64,000 nt of DNA from Campylobacter rectus (GCF_004803795.1 NZ_CP012543.1:620001-684000), one strand, 5' to 3'. Numbered from the stretch's first letter, positions 37,378-46,946 are shown. Notes: generated by a model not told the origin, from the sequence alone. Made by a program: numbers and translations.

Positions 37378-37844
37378 TTAAAATTTTAAGCTTCTTTCGT
37401 GTTTTCTTATCTTTTTGCTCGGTCATAGCGCGATGAGGCGGAGCCGGTAGCGTAGGCGGTGTTGCCCGTAAAGCCAAAATGCCCGCTACTCGCTAAATTC
37501 CGCCGCGAGTTTCGTTGTCTCTTCGCGAGTTTGCATGGCTTTGTTTCGGCATCCAAAAGCGGCGTATTTTGGTGCTTGCGCCAAAGCTCTATGTTTATTT
37601 GCGGACAGGTTTTGCGGTCGTGGGGCGCTGGCGGAAACGAAGCTTGCTCGCCGCTTAAGTTTTTCCGGGTAAATTTGTCAAAAGCAAATGCCGCTCGTAA
37701 AGACGCGCGAGTGCGTCCGGGACGCATTTATCTCTATCCTCGAAGCCAAATTTCGCCTCTTGCCGTATCAGGCTTTATCGTTACGAGCTCGAAAAGTTTT
37801 TTAAAATTGGCTTTGAGTCTGTTTTTATTCGTCGGTCGCGGTAT
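37378..37844 (-). pseudogene. Decayed ClbS/DfsB-family gene
   Basis: Read leftwards from 37844 the frame begins at ATA where ATG would be expected: ATA then PRPTNKNRLKANFKKLFELV, matching the start of the intact protein at 31846-32388. In-frame stops follow. In another frame DKCVPDALARLYERHLLLTNL matches the DKNLKDILIHLYEWH helix. The first frame then resumes with NIELWRKHQNTPLLDAETK and FGFTGNTAYATGSASSRYDR, matching VEFWKKHRKTSLEEA and YKWVGGST...SSHYDW. The tail needs one more shift to read IRKHERSLKF before the TAA 37378-37380. A lost start, internal stops and several frameshifts make it a clear pseudogene. Confidence 0.85.
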
Positions 37845-38704
37845 GATTTTCTCTTTAAAATTTGCTTATTTTTGCCCGTGCAAATGTTCATCCGGGCTAA
37901 ATTTTATTCGGGTTTAAATTTGAACTTAAAAAAGATACTATGCTTATCGGCGTAAAATTTGCCTTTTAACTATCTAAATTTATCGCTGCGCTCGCATCGT
38001 TATGACAACAGCCGTGCAATCTTTTGAGTCATCATCCCGGACGTTACGTTTTGATGTTTAAGGCGCTACCGAGCGGCTCCGTATTTGCGTCGGCTGCGGT
38101 GAAAATAGCCTAAATATCGTCGGAAGCGAAAATGTTAAAGTTTATTTTTGATATATTGGATATCTTTAACGGTTGTTTGATATGCGTTTTATTTTTTAGA
38201 TACAAAAAACGGTAGTTTAACAAATCGCGGTCAAATTTTGATAAATTTAAATCCGTGCGATTTTCGTGCATTATGCGTGCGATCAGTCTCTTGATTTTTT
38301 ATATTTTTTATATCTTGGATAATTTTGCCCAAATTTGGCCATTTTAATGTATAAATTTGGAAAATATCCTACCGTTTTAGATTTAAATACAAAATTTTAT
38401 ATTTATGAGGTAAAAATGTTACGAAAATACACATTAAATTTACGTTTTAAAAAGAATCCTTGAAATATTATGAGTTTGGCTATCAAAAAGTATATTAAAA
38501 TTTGTGACGTATAAAAATTTATATTTTATCGTATTTTTAAGCTTTAGCCCTAAAATAGGCGAAATAAAGATAATTTTGGTCTTAATTTCAATACCATATA
38601 TCGCAAAATAATTAATTGATTTTAATCAACTTAAATTTAGGATTTGGTAGCTAATATTAACTTAATTTTTAAGAATTATCTTAAAAAATAAACGAGGAGA
38701 GAAA
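37845..38704. other. AT-rich region upstream of the nap operon
   Basis: About 860 bp without a recognised gene. The right 400 bp are very AT-rich and should contain the nap promoter; the FNR-type palindrome is listed separately. The ribosome site GAGGAGAG precedes the napA ATG. Confidence 0.55.
38616..38629. promoter_or_regulatory. Perfect FNR/CRP-type operator upstream of napA
   Basis: The 14-bp palindrome TTGAT-TTTA-ATCAA matches the E. coli FNR consensus TTGATnnnnATCAA at all ten fixed positions. It is centred 82 bp upstream of the napA ATG, a sensible distance for an activator site given a normal leader. A regulator of the CRP/FNR family is implied; none is encoded in this window. Confidence 0.7.
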
Positions 38705-41491
38705 ATGGATCGACGAGATTTTATAAAAAGCGCCGCCGCTTCAGCCGCTTGTGCGAGCGCGGGCATAGCATTGCCTTCATCTATGGCGGCGGCCGAAAAC
38801 GCCGCTGAAAAAGGTTGGCGCTGGGATAAAGCGGCGTGTCGTTTTTGCGGAACGGGCTGCGGCGTAATGATAGCGACAAAAGAGGGCAAAATAGTGGCTG
38901 TCAAGGGCGACCCGGAAGCGCCTGTAAATCGCGGACTAAACTGCATCAAAGGCTACTTTAACGCAAAGATTATGTATGGCGCGGATCGCATCACTCAGCC
39001 GCTTTTGCGCGTAAACGAAAAGGGCGAATTTGACAAAAAAGGCAAATTTAAGCCTATTAGCTGGGAAAAAGCGTTTGACATCATGGCGGAAAAATATAAA
39101 GAAACTATGAAGAAAAACGGCGTGCACTCAGCCTGCGTTTTCGGCTCGGGTCAATACACCATAATGGAGGGTTATGCGGCGGTAAAACTATGGAAAGCCG
39201 GCATCAGAAGTAACTCTATCGATCCAAACGCCCGCCACTGTATGGCAAGCGCGGTCGTGGCCTTTATGCAGACCTTTGGTATCGACGAGCCTGCGGGCTG
39301 CTACGACGACATCGAGCTAACCGATACGATCGTGACGTGGGGCGCGAATATGGCGGAGATGCACCCGATACTTTGGGCGCGCGTCAGCGATAAAAAGCTA
39401 AGCGACCCCGAGCGCGTGAAAGTCGTAAATTTAAGCACGTATTCGACTAGAACTTCAAACATTGCCGATACGGAGATTATCTTCGCTCCTTCGAGCGACC
39501 TTGTGATCTGGAACTACATCGCGCACGAGATCGTTTATAATCATCCCGAAGTCATAGACTGGGACTACGTAAATAATCACTGCGCTTTTACCACGGGTCC
39601 CGTAGATATCGGATACGGCCTTAGAAATAACCCGAGCCACCCTAACTACAACTCCGAAAAGGACGTTATGGAAGTCGAGCTTAAGAAAACTATAAGCGAG
39701 AGTGAGGGTGCGACCTTAGGGTATCTCGGACATAAAGCTGGCGATGTAATGGAAAATAAAAACGCCGCAAGCGCAGGCAAGCACTGGCTGATAACTTTTG
39801 AAGAATTTAAAGAAGCTCTTAAGCCTTATACGCTTGATTTCTCGGCGCCGTTAATCAAAGGCGATCCCGATGAAGATCTGGAAGAATTTAAGAAAAAGCT
39901 AAAGCAGCTTGCCGACCTATATATAGAAAAGGGTAGAAAAGTAGTGAGCTTTTGGACGATGGGCTTTAACCAGCACCAACGCGGCACCTGGGTAAACGAG
40001 CAAGCGTATATGATACATATGCTTCTTGGTAAGCAAGCAAAACCGGGCGACGGAGCCTTCTCGCTAACGGGACAACCGAGTGCTTGCGGAACGGCTCGCG
40101 AGGTCGGTACTTTCGTTCACCGCTTGCCTGCGGATATGGTCGTAAATAACGCCGATCACCGCGCGGTTTGCGAGAAAATTTGGAAATTGCCTAAAGATAC
40201 GCTAAATCCTAAGCCGGCTTCTCACTATGTAAAAATGATGCGCGACTTGGAGGACGGAAAAATGAAATGGGCGTGGGTGCAGGTAAATAACCCTTGGCAA
40301 AACACCGCAAACGCCAATCACTGGATAAAAGCCGCGCGCGAGATGGATAACTTTATCGTAGTTTCCGATCCGTATCCCGGCATCTCGGCTAAAGTTGCGG
40401 ATCTTATCTTACCAAGCGCGATGATATATGAAAAATGGGGCGCATACGGCAACGCCGAACGCAGAACTCAACACTGGAGACAGCAGGTGTTGCCCGTAGG
40501 CGAAGCGATGAGCGACACGTGGCAAATTTTAGAATTTTCAAAACGCTTTAAACTAAAAGAGGTCTGGGGCGAGCAAAAGGTAGATGACAAGCTAACGCTT
40601 CCAAACGTGCTTGATGTGGCCAAAGCTATGGGATATGACGAAGAGGCTACGCTATTTGACGTGCTTTTTGCAAACGAAGAAGCTAAAAGCTACCCTGCAA
40701 AAGACGCGATAATGGAAGATTTCGACAACTCCGAAGTCTTCGGCGATAGCAGAAAAGTAGTCGGCTCAGACGGCAAGGTCTTTGAAGGATATGGATTTTT
40801 CGTGCAAAAATACCTCTGGGAAGATTACCGCAAATTCGGCTCCGGACACGGACACGATCTAGCGGACTTTGATACTTATCATAAAGTGCGCGGCCTAAGA
40901 TGGCCGGTCGTAGACGGCAAGGAAACTCAGTGGAGATTTAACGCCAAATACGATCCTTATGCGAAGAAATATGCGCAGGAAGGCAAGCAGTTTGCATTCT
41001 ACGGCAATGCTAAAGCCAAACTTCCAAAAGGCGATTTGGCGAAAGTAACGAGCGGAGACGAGAAATTTTCTATCGCTCATAAGGCTAAAATTTTCTTTCG
41101 CCCTTATATGGAGCCTTGCGAGATGCCCGATGGCACGTATCCGTTTTGGCTATGTACCGGCCGCGTCCTGGAGCACTGGCACACCGGCACTATGACTATG
41201 CGCGTTCCCGAGCTTTACCGTGCTGTACCCGAAGCGCTTTGCTATATGCACGAAGCCGATGCGCAGAAGCTAAATTTACAGCATAACGACGTAGTTTGGG
41301 TCGAGTCTCGCCGAGGTAAGGTGAAAGCGAGACTGGATCTGCGCGGACGAAATAAAACCCCTTCGGGGCTAGTTTACGTGCCGTTTTTCGATGAAAACGT
41401 ATATATCAACAAAGTCTGCCTAGATGCGACTTGCCCGATATCAAAAGAGACGGATTACAAAAAATGCGCGGTTAAAATTTACAAGGCGTAG
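38705..41491 (+). CDS. napA: Periplasmic nitrate reductase catalytic subunit
   Basis: A 928-residue molybdoenzyme that reduces nitrate to nitrite in the periplasm. The Tat signal is [20 protein letters not shown] (RRDFIK box). The [4Fe-4S] cysteines are C45, C48, C52 (CRFCGTGC) and C80 (NCIKGYF). The Mo-coordinating Cys lies in [33 protein letters not shown] and the C-terminal [15 protein letters not shown] belong to the bis-MGD cofactor pocket. The length is that of Campylobacter/Wolinella NapA. It leads the seven-gene operon A-G-H-B-F-L-D, with 2 bp to napG. A ribosome site GAGGAGAG precedes the ATG. Confidence 0.97.
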   Translation: MDRRDFIKSAAASAACASAGIALPSSMAAAENAAEKGWRWDKAACRFCGTGCGVMIATKEGKIVAVKGDPEAPVNRGLNCIKGYFNAKIMYGADRITQPLLRVNEKGEFDKKGKFKPISWEKAFDIMAEKYKETMKKNGVHSACVFGSGQYTIMEGYAAVKLWKAGIRSNSIDPNARHCMASAVVAFMQTFGIDEPAGCYDDIELTDTIVTWGANMAEMHPILWARVSDKKLSDPERVKVVNLSTYSTRTSNIADTEIIFAPSSDLVIWNYIAHEIVYNHPEVIDWDYVNNHCAFTTGPVDIGYGLRNNPSHPNYNSEKDVMEVELKKTISESEGATLGYLGHKAGDVMENKNAASAGKHWLITFEEFKEALKPYTLDFSAPLIKGDPDEDLEEFKKKLKQLADLYIEKGRKVVSFWTMGFNQHQRGTWVNEQAYMIHMLLGKQAKPGDGAFSLTGQPSACGTAREVGTFVHRLPADMVVNNADHRAVCEKIWKLPKDTLNPKPASHYVKMMRDLEDGKMKWAWVQVNNPWQNTANANHWIKAAREMDNFIVVSDPYPGISAKVADLILPSAMIYEKWGAYGNAERRTQHWRQQVLPVGEAMSDTWQILEFSKRFKLKEVWGEQKVDDKLTLPNVLDVAKAMGYDEEATLFDVLFANEEAKSYPAKDAIMEDFDNSEVFGDSRKVVGSDGKVFEGYGFFVQKYLWEDYRKFGSGHGHDLADFDTYHKVRGLRWPVVDGKETQWRFNAKYDPYAKKYAQEGKQFAFYGNAKAKLPKGDLAKVTSGDEKFSIAHKAKIFFRPYMEPCEMPDGTYPFWLCTGRVLEHWHTGTMTMRVPELYRAVPEALCYMHEADAQKLNLQHNDVVWVESRRGKVKARLDLRGRNKTPSGLVYVPFFDENVYINKVCLDATCPISKETDYKKCAVKIYKA

Positions 41492-41493
41492 TA

Positions 41494-42258
41494 ATGCAAA
41501 ATAGAAGAGAGGCCTTAAAATTTGGGCTAAAGGCGATCAGTTTGGCGCTAGCCGGCGGCTTCATATGGAGTACGCAAACTGCGGCGAAGGCTCAAAACCT
41601 ACTCATCCGTCCGCCCGGAGCCTTAAAGGAGAAAAATTTTCTTAGCGAGTGCATACGTTGCGGGCTTTGCGTAGAAGCCTGCCCTTGGGATACGCTTAAG
41701 CTTGCCGACCTTAACGACGGACTGCCTTTTGGCACTCCGTTTTTTACTCCGCGCAACATCCCTTGCTATATGTGTCCGGATGTCCCGTGCACCGTAGCTT
41801 GCCCTACCGGAGCGCTAGATGTAAAGCTAGTGAGCGAGGATAACGGCAAGCTAAACATAAATAAAAGCAAAATGGGTATTGCGGTGCTCGATCCGAATTT
41901 TTGCATCGCTTACGAGGGGCTTCGCTGCGACGCTTGCTACCGCGCCTGTCCTCTTATCGACAAGGCGCTTAGACTGGAGTATGCCCGCAACGAACGCACG
42001 CAAAAGCACGCGTTTTTTAAACCGGTCGTAGATGCCGACTACTGCACGGGTTGCGGTATGTGCGAGCAGGTATGCGTGACGCCAAAAGCCTCCATATTTG
42101 TGCTTCCGCGCGAAGTCGGGCTGGGATCTAGCAACGAGCAATACGTAAAAGGCTGGGTCGAGGGCGCGGACAAAAAGCTAAAAGACGCATCGCCTAAAGA
42201 CTTTAAAACCGACGAGAAAAAGCTAAACGACTATCTAAATAGCGGAGATTTGCTATGA
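41494..42258 (+). CDS. napG: Quinol dehydrogenase ferredoxin subunit NapG
   Basis: A 254-residue protein with an N-terminal signal (MQNRREALKFGLKAISLALAGG, a Tat-type RREALK variant) and four [4Fe-4S] motifs: CIRCGLCVEACP, CYMCPDVPCTVACP, CDACYRACP and CTGCGMCEQVC. With membrane-bound NapH it moves electrons from menaquinol toward NapB/NapA, replacing NapC, which is absent from this operon as in other campylobacters. It is likely on the periplasmic face. Its stop overlaps the napH start by ATGA. Confidence 0.95.
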   Translation: MQNRREALKFGLKAISLALAGGFIWSTQTAAKAQNLLIRPPGALKEKNFLSECIRCGLCVEACPWDTLKLADLNDGLPFGTPFFTPRNIPCYMCPDVPCTVACPTGALDVKLVSEDNGKLNINKSKMGIAVLDPNFCIAYEGLRCDACYRACPLIDKALRLEYARNERTQKHAFFKPVVDADYCTGCGMCEQVCVTPKASIFVLPREVGLGSSNEQYVKGWVEGADKKLKDASPKDFKTDEKKLNDYLNSGDLL

Positions 42259-43055
42259 AATTTTTGATTTTAAGAAGGATAAGTCAAATTTTGATCCTAG
42301 GGCTGTTTTTTGCGAGCAACTATTACGGCGTCAAAATTTTACAAGGCAATCTCAGCTCCTCTTTGCTTTTCGGAGTCCTGCCGCTTAGCGATCCGTTTGC
42401 GGTTTTGCAGCTATTTTTGGCTAGTTTTAGCATAGCTTCGGGTGCGCTTTTAGGGGCGGGTATCGTGTTTGCTTTTTATGCGATTATCGCTCCGCGCGCC
42501 TTTTGCGGCTGGGTTTGCCCGGTAAATATCATAACCGAAACCGCACACTGGATTAGGGTAAAATTAGGCTACGATAAGGATAAAAAATTCGTAAATTTCA
42601 CGCGAAGCACGAGATATTACGTTTTAGGATTTACCCTTCTCGTCTCGCTGGTTACGAGCGCACCCGCGTTTGAGGGGGTTAGCTACATCGGCATCATCCA
42701 GCGCGGCGTCATCTACGGCGGCACGCTGTGGCTATTCGTAGCGTTTGGAGTATTTGCGATAGATGCGTTTATCGGCGATAGGCTGATCTGCTCAAGGCTT
42801 TGTCCTCTGGGCGCTTTTTACGCGCTTGCGGGCAAATTTGCGTTTATCAGAGTAAAGCACGACGTTTCAAGCTGCACGAACTGCTTGAAATGCAAGCTCG
42901 TCTGCCCCGAAAATCAAGTGCTTGGTATCATCGGCAAACAAAGCGGATTTATAACCTCGAGCGAGTGCATCAGCTGCGGACGCTGTATCGACGTCTGCGA
43001 TGATAACGCGCTTAAATTTAATATTAGAAATTTACTAAAGGAGAAAAATCAATGA
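42255..43055 (+). CDS. napH: Quinol dehydrogenase membrane subunit NapH
   Basis: A 266-residue protein with four hydrophobic helices and two conserved cytoplasmic-side CxxxCP motifs (FCGWVCPVN, CSRLCPLGA). Two C-terminal [4Fe-4S] motifs follow (CTNCLKCKLVCP, CISCGRCIDVC). It takes electrons from menaquinol and hands them to NapG. It begins in an ATGA overlap with napG and ends in an ATGA overlap with napB, so translation is coupled. Confidence 0.95.
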   Translation: MKFLILRRISQILILGLFFASNYYGVKILQGNLSSSLLFGVLPLSDPFAVLQLFLASFSIASGALLGAGIVFAFYAIIAPRAFCGWVCPVNIITETAHWIRVKLGYDKDKKFVNFTRSTRYYVLGFTLLVSLVTSAPAFEGVSYIGIIQRGVIYGGTLWLFVAFGVFAIDAFIGDRLICSRLCPLGAFYALAGKFAFIRVKHDVSSCTNCLKCKLVCPENQVLGIIGKQSGFITSSECISCGRCIDVCDDNALKFNIRNLLKEKNQ

Positions 43056-43735
43056 AGGCGAGAATTTTGGCGGGACTGGCATGCGCAGTTCTTCTATTTG
43101 CGGGTTGCAGCGACGATAAAAGCGAACAAAAAGTCGCCGCGAGCGCTCCGCAAACTCAAAACCAAACGGCGGAGAAAAAAATCGAAACTAAAGCGCAAGC
43201 TAGCGATGTCGTAAAAGCGGACAAAAACGTTAGCGAAGCAAAGCCTGAAAAGCGGGAGAAATTTAAGCTGGCAGACGGCAAAGGCGCAGAGGATCTGACC
43301 ATAATTCGCGGCGCAAGCGACGTTTTGGACGAGGATGAGGTAAAGCTAATCGACATAAACTGGACTTTGCCCGCCGCCGGCGAAGCACAAAGATACGAGC
43401 GTGCCTTTGAAAACGCGCCGCCTATGATACCGCATGATTTAGAGGGGTTGATGCCGATAACGACGGACAATAATATGTGTATCTCTTGCCACATGCCAGA
43501 AGTCGCGGAAGGCATAGGCGCGACGTCGATACCAAAGTCGCATCTTTACAGCATAAGGTTTAGCGAGGATAAAGGCGGTCAGCTTAGCCAAGACCGCTTT
43601 GTATGCACCGTATGCCACGCGCCGCAGGCAAATATCGAACCGAAATTTAAAAATAATTTCGTTCCCGAATACCGCGACGCTAACTCCTCCGAGCGCTCAA
43701 ATTTACTCGACGTGTTAAATGAAGGCGTTAGATGA
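43052..43735 (+). CDS. napB: Dihaem cytochrome subunit NapB, with a lipoprotein-type N-terminus
   Basis: A 227-residue electron-transfer partner of NapA with two c-haem motifs, CISCHM and CTVCHA, plus axial-ligand candidates in PPMIPHDLEG and PKSHLYSIRF. The N-terminus MKARILAGLACAVLLFAGCS has a clear lipobox (LFAGC), followed by about 60 charged, Ala/Lys/Glu-rich residues before the haem domain. This differs from the usual soluble periplasmic NapB, which is shorter by about that linker. It may therefore be membrane-tethered. Overlaps by ATGA bind it to napH and napF. Confidence 0.93.
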   Translation: MKARILAGLACAVLLFAGCSDDKSEQKVAASAPQTQNQTAEKKIETKAQASDVVKADKNVSEAKPEKREKFKLADGKGAEDLTIIRGASDVLDEDEVKLIDINWTLPAAGEAQRYERAFENAPPMIPHDLEGLMPITTDNNMCISCHMPEVAEGIGATSIPKSHLYSIRFSEDKGGQLSQDRFVCTVCHAPQANIEPKFKNNFVPEYRDANSSERSNLLDVLNEGVR

Positions 43736-44208
43736 CGCAAAGCGCTGGCAGACGCGAGCTATTTACTAAATTTTTGGGCGGCAAAACCGCTCAAAAATTT
43801 ATTGCGCCGCCTTATTTTTGCGGCGAATTCGGCTGCACGGATTGCGACGCGCCTTGCGCTAGCGCTTGTAATAGAGAGCTTTTGAGCTTTGAAAACGAGA
43901 GAGTAAATTTTAAATTTAAGTCCTTGGGCTGCAACTTCTGTAAAGAGTGCGCGCTCGCTTGCGAGGAGGCGGGACGAGAGGTTTTAAATTTAAAATTTGC
44001 AGCTATTATCGAAGCTAAAATTTTTATCGACGTGCATAGCTGCCTTGCGTGGAACGGGACGATTTGTTGTAGCTGTCAGGATGTTTGCCGATTTAGAGCG
44101 ATCGAGTTTTTGGGCGTTTTTCGCCCGAGCGTAAATCAAAAATGCACGGGCTGCGCGCAGTGTATGGAGGTTTGCTTCGCAAATAGTATCAAAATGGAGG
44201 CGTTATGA
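43732..44208 (+). CDS. napF: Ferredoxin-type protein NapF
   Basis: A 158-residue cytoplasmic iron-sulfur protein without signal peptide (MTQSAGRRELFTKFLGG). Cysteine motifs are CTDCDAPCASAC (irregular first set), CNFCKECALACEEAG, CCSCQDVC and CTGCAQCMEVC, enough for three to four clusters. NapF is thought to act on NapA maturation or electron supply in the cytoplasm. The position between napB and napL matches some Campylobacter operons. ATGA overlaps occur on both sides. Confidence 0.88.
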   Translation: MTQSAGRRELFTKFLGGKTAQKFIAPPYFCGEFGCTDCDAPCASACNRELLSFENERVNFKFKSLGCNFCKECALACEEAGREVLNLKFAAIIEAKIFIDVHSCLAWNGTICCSCQDVCRFRAIEFLGVFRPSVNQKCTGCAQCMEVCFANSIKMEAL

Positions 44209-45179
44209 GAAAGGTTATTTTATTTTTAGCGGCGGTTTTTTGCTTAAATTTCGCCGCGTTAAATTTGGCGGCGGCTCCGCTTGAAATTTCGCAGCCTGAT
44301 AGAGTTATAAAAGCGGGCGCAAACGTGATAAGCTCAAATCTGATAGATGAAATTTTATATCTGGGCACGGACGGCGGTGAGCTTGATATCTATGATATAA
44401 AAGCGGATAAATTTTTAGAACCGATCAAATTTCGCACGGTAAAGACCCACTTTAGCGACGCCGAACCTACTAAAATTTTTAGCATCGACCGCTTGGGCGA
44501 TACGCTTTTGGTTTTAACCGAGATGGACTACAACGAGCGCTATTTATATGTTTTTAAAAAAGAGGGTACGCTCTGGAGTGAGATTAGTAATATGCGCCTA
44601 GCTAATAAATCGGCTAAAAAAGCGTTTTTTATAGACGAAAAAACGGCGGTGGTGTCGGACTTCGGCAATGAAATTTACTTCATCGACCTAGAAAGCAAAA
44701 AAGCCGTCTTTAAACATAAATTTTCCATAGCGCTTTACGTGGATTTCGAGATAAACAAAACCCGCGACAAAATCGCTATCGGAGCCGAAAGCGGCGTGAT
44801 TTATATCTATAATCTAAAAACTCGCCAAACCGAGCAGACGCTAAATTTCTTTAAAGACAATATGTATGACATCGACTACAAAAACGACGTCGTAGCCGTT
44901 GGCAGTATCGATAAGCAAGCGGGCGTTTATGACGGGCGGATGAATTATTTTAAATCAGATTTTATAGTGTATGCGGTGGGGCTTAGTGAAGATGCGAAGA
45001 CGTTTAGCTTTATGAACGGCGAGCAAAGCGATATCCTGGTTTATGACGTCTCGAGCAAAGAAAAGCTGGCGACCGTAAAGACGGGACAGCAAATTTTGAA
45101 TGAAATTTATCTCTCGAACGAAGGCAGGCTAATTAGCGTCGCATACGAAAAAGAGGTTAAATTTTGGAGCGTAAAATGA
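44205..45179 (+). CDS. napL: NapL, periplasmic WD40-like nap accessory protein
   Basis: The 324-residue protein has a signal peptide (MRKVILFLAAVFCLNFAALNLAAA) and beta-propeller-like repeats (LYLGTDGGELDIYDIKADKF, IAIGAESGVIYIYNLKTRQT, VAVGSIDKQAGVYDGRM, SDILVYDVSSKEKL). NapL is found in epsilonproteobacterial nap operons; its role is not firmly known, perhaps in maturation or electron transfer. It overlaps napF (ATGA) and napD (ATGA at 45176-45179). Confidence 0.85.
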   Translation: MRKVILFLAAVFCLNFAALNLAAAPLEISQPDRVIKAGANVISSNLIDEILYLGTDGGELDIYDIKADKFLEPIKFRTVKTHFSDAEPTKIFSIDRLGDTLLVLTEMDYNERYLYVFKKEGTLWSEISNMRLANKSAKKAFFIDEKTAVVSDFGNEIYFIDLESKKAVFKHKFSIALYVDFEINKTRDKIAIGAESGVIYIYNLKTRQTEQTLNFFKDNMYDIDYKNDVVAVGSIDKQAGVYDGRMNYFKSDFIVYAVGLSEDAKTFSFMNGEQSDILVYDVSSKEKLATVKTGQQILNEIYLSNEGRLISVAYEKEVKFWSVK

Positions 45180-45523
45180 ACATCTCAAGCGCGATAGCGT
45201 ATGCTAAAAAGGGAAAAGAGGCTGCGGATGTAGCAAAGAAAATAGATAAGATCGAGGGCTGCGAGGTCGTCGCCGCGCAAGAGGGCAAGATCGTGGTCGT
45301 GATGAGCGCGGAAAATCTTGACGGCGAAATAGAGCTTTTTAAAGTATTGGAAAGCGTAGAGGGAGTCGCGGGAGTCGCGATGATTTATAGCTATCAAGAG
45401 GATCTGCAAAAAGATGTCGAGAGTATCAAAAAAAGCGGTAAGATAAGCGAAATTTTATTCGACGAAAACATTGACGCCAAGGACATCGTGTATAACGGAA
45501 ACATCGGCGACAGAGCCAAATAA
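45176..45523 (+). CDS. napD: NapD chaperone of the NapA Tat signal
   Basis: I start it at ATG 45176 (MNISSAIAYAKKG), which has a GGAG site and an ATGA overlap with napL; an upstream TTG at 45164 adds four residues. The 115-residue protein has the ferredoxin-like NapD pattern: SSAIAYAKKGKEAADVAKKI, IEGCEVVAAQEGKIVVVM and VEGVAGVAMIYSYQED. NapD binds the NapA signal peptide and delays export until the cofactor is inserted. It is the last gene of the operon. Confidence 0.9.
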   Translation: MNISSAIAYAKKGKEAADVAKKIDKIEGCEVVAAQEGKIVVVMSAENLDGEIELFKVLESVEGVAGVAMIYSYQEDLQKDVESIKKSGKISEILFDENIDAKDIVYNGNIGDRAK

Positions 45524-45553
45524 ATTTCGCCCTTAACTTTATTCTAATTTTGA

Positions 45554-45564
45554 CGATATATAAT
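45554..45564 (+). promoter_or_regulatory. Possible sigma-28 (CGATAT) element overlapping a TATAAT
   Basis: CGATAT at 45554-45559 matches the -10 of Campylobacter FliA (sigma-28) promoters such as flaA. A TATAAT at 45559-45564 overlaps it. The ATG of the next gene is 31 bp away. The sigma-28 -35 is not clear, so either factor could use the site. Confidence 0.45.
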
Positions 45565-45589
45565 GCGGATAAAATTTAAAGGATAAAAA

Positions 45590-46234
45590 ATGCAAAGCAT
45601 CAACGGCTTACGCCAAAATCCCTACATACCGCAAGCCCGCTACGACGCGCAAAACGTTCAAAATACCGGAAATGCGGCAAACGTAAATCAAAACGAAAAT
45701 GTAAAAAGAATGCAAGAAGCTTACGCCAATATCGACGTAAAGCAGCTAACAAATAGCTATTTGGCGCATTTTCAAAGCGTCGCCGGCTCAAATTCGAGCT
45801 CGAATTTTTTATCTCAAGTTTCCGCGTTTAACGGCTCGGCAAAATTTAGCGATATTTTCGGCGCTCAAAATAAAAGCGCAAATTCTCTTGAGAGTATCTT
45901 GTCCGGCGTTGATTTTAAGGCTATCGGCTACGAGGGCAAACCTATAGGGCGTCTAAGCCCGGACGAAGCCGGCGATCTAGTCGGCGAGAACGGATTTTTC
46001 GGTATCGCAAATACTGCGGATAGGATTTCAAATTTTATCATCAATGCCGCAGGAGACGACTTGCAAAAGTTAGAAGCGGGAAAAGAAGGAATGCTAAAGG
46101 GTTTTAAGGAGGCCGAGAGAATTTGGGGCGGCAAGCTGCCCGAAATATCGCAAAAAACGATAGAAAAAGCGACGCAGAGCGTAGATAAAAGAATAGCCGA
46201 ACTCGGCGGAAACATCTTTAGTGTCCAGGCTTAA
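45590..46234 (+). CDS. Hypothetical protein, possibly flagella-coregulated
   Basis: A 214-residue protein without a signal peptide. It has an Asn/Gln/Ser-rich N-terminal half (QNVQNTGNAANVNQNENVKR, SSSNFLSQVSAFNGS) and a folded C-terminal half, ANTADRISNFIINAAGDDLQ then KEGMLKGFKEAERIWGGKLP. The composition resembles flagellar-type secreted or rod/hook-associated proteins, and the RI..FI..aaGdD.....gkegm.kGFkeAe pattern occurs in a campylobacterial family sometimes mislabelled 'hydrogenase-4 component G'. The CGATAT element upstream would fit expression with late flagellar genes. The function is not known. A good AAAGGA site precedes the ATG. Confidence 0.65.
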   Translation: MQSINGLRQNPYIPQARYDAQNVQNTGNAANVNQNENVKRMQEAYANIDVKQLTNSYLAHFQSVAGSNSSSNFLSQVSAFNGSAKFSDIFGAQNKSANSLESILSGVDFKAIGYEGKPIGRLSPDEAGDLVGENGFFGIANTADRISNFIINAAGDDLQKLEAGKEGMLKGFKEAERIWGGKLPEISQKTIEKATQSVDKRIAELGGNIFSVQA

Positions 46235-46679
46235 GTTTTTAAATTTAGCCGCTGTTTTACTGGTTTTTAGCGGTTGCGCATTTTTTAATCAAAAACCGGT
46301 ACCGAAAATCGTCAAACAGCCCGCCCAAAAACCCGCACCTATCAAGGGCTCTTTACGCGGCGTAATATCAAGCGTGACCTATGACGGCGGGAAATACTGC
46401 TACGAAATAAGATCAATCGATACTTCAAACGGTAAGCTGCCAAGCGGCGAGTATTGTGCGGATAAATTTTACTTTTCCGGCGGCGATACGGTTTACGCGA
46501 GCGTTTCGGGCGGCGTCATCACCGAGATGCTACTCGTAAAAAGCGGCGCAAATCATACACATGAAGCAAAAACGTCGAAATTTAAAAACCAAGGCCTCGC
46601 AAAAAGCCCGCAGCAGCAAGAAAACAACAAAAAAATCCTAATCGATGTTCCAAAAAATGAAAATATCAGCTTTGATTAG
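46221..46679 (+). CDS. Hypothetical lipoprotein
   Basis: A 152-residue protein starting at GTG 46221, overlapping the previous gene by 14 bp. The N-terminus MSRLKFLNLAAVLLVFSGCA is a lipoprotein signal with lipobox FSGC. A Pro/Lys/Gln linker follows, then a small domain with GVISSVTYDGGKYCYEIRSI and GEYCADKFYFSGGDTVYASV, and a Lys/Gln/Asn-rich tail. Two cysteines in the domain may form a disulfide. The family is unknown to me. It is probably anchored in the inner or outer membrane after Lgt processing. A strong terminator follows 60 bp downstream. Confidence 0.7.
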   Translation: MSRLKFLNLAAVLLVFSGCAFFNQKPVPKIVKQPAQKPAPIKGSLRGVISSVTYDGGKYCYEIRSIDTSNGKLPSGEYCADKFYFSGGDTVYASVSGGVITEMLLVKSGANHTHEAKTSKFKNQGLAKSPQQQENNKKILIDVPKNENISFD

Positions 46680-46741
46680 CCGTTGATTTACCGAAATGTT
46701 TTATAATTCTCACAAGCAATCAAAGTTAGAACTCCTTTTAG

Positions 46742-46768
46742 AAAGGGGATGAAAATCCCCTTTTTTAT
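46742..46768 (+). terminator. Rho-independent terminator after the lipoprotein gene
   Basis: Nine-base-pair stem AAAGGGGAT/ATCCCCTTT with a GAAA tetraloop and a following T tract. Confidence 0.9.
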
Positions 46769-46946
46769 TTATCAAATCTTACAAAAAATTTTGAAATTTA
46801 GCTTTTGTATTTAAGCTTTATTAGTAATATTTTTATTTTAATAATATCAAATATCAAAAATAATTCATAAAATACCGCATTATATGTAATTTTTAAGCCG
46901 CCTTTATTAATTTTTCTTATTAAGCTTACCGCGCCTTGTTTTGTGC

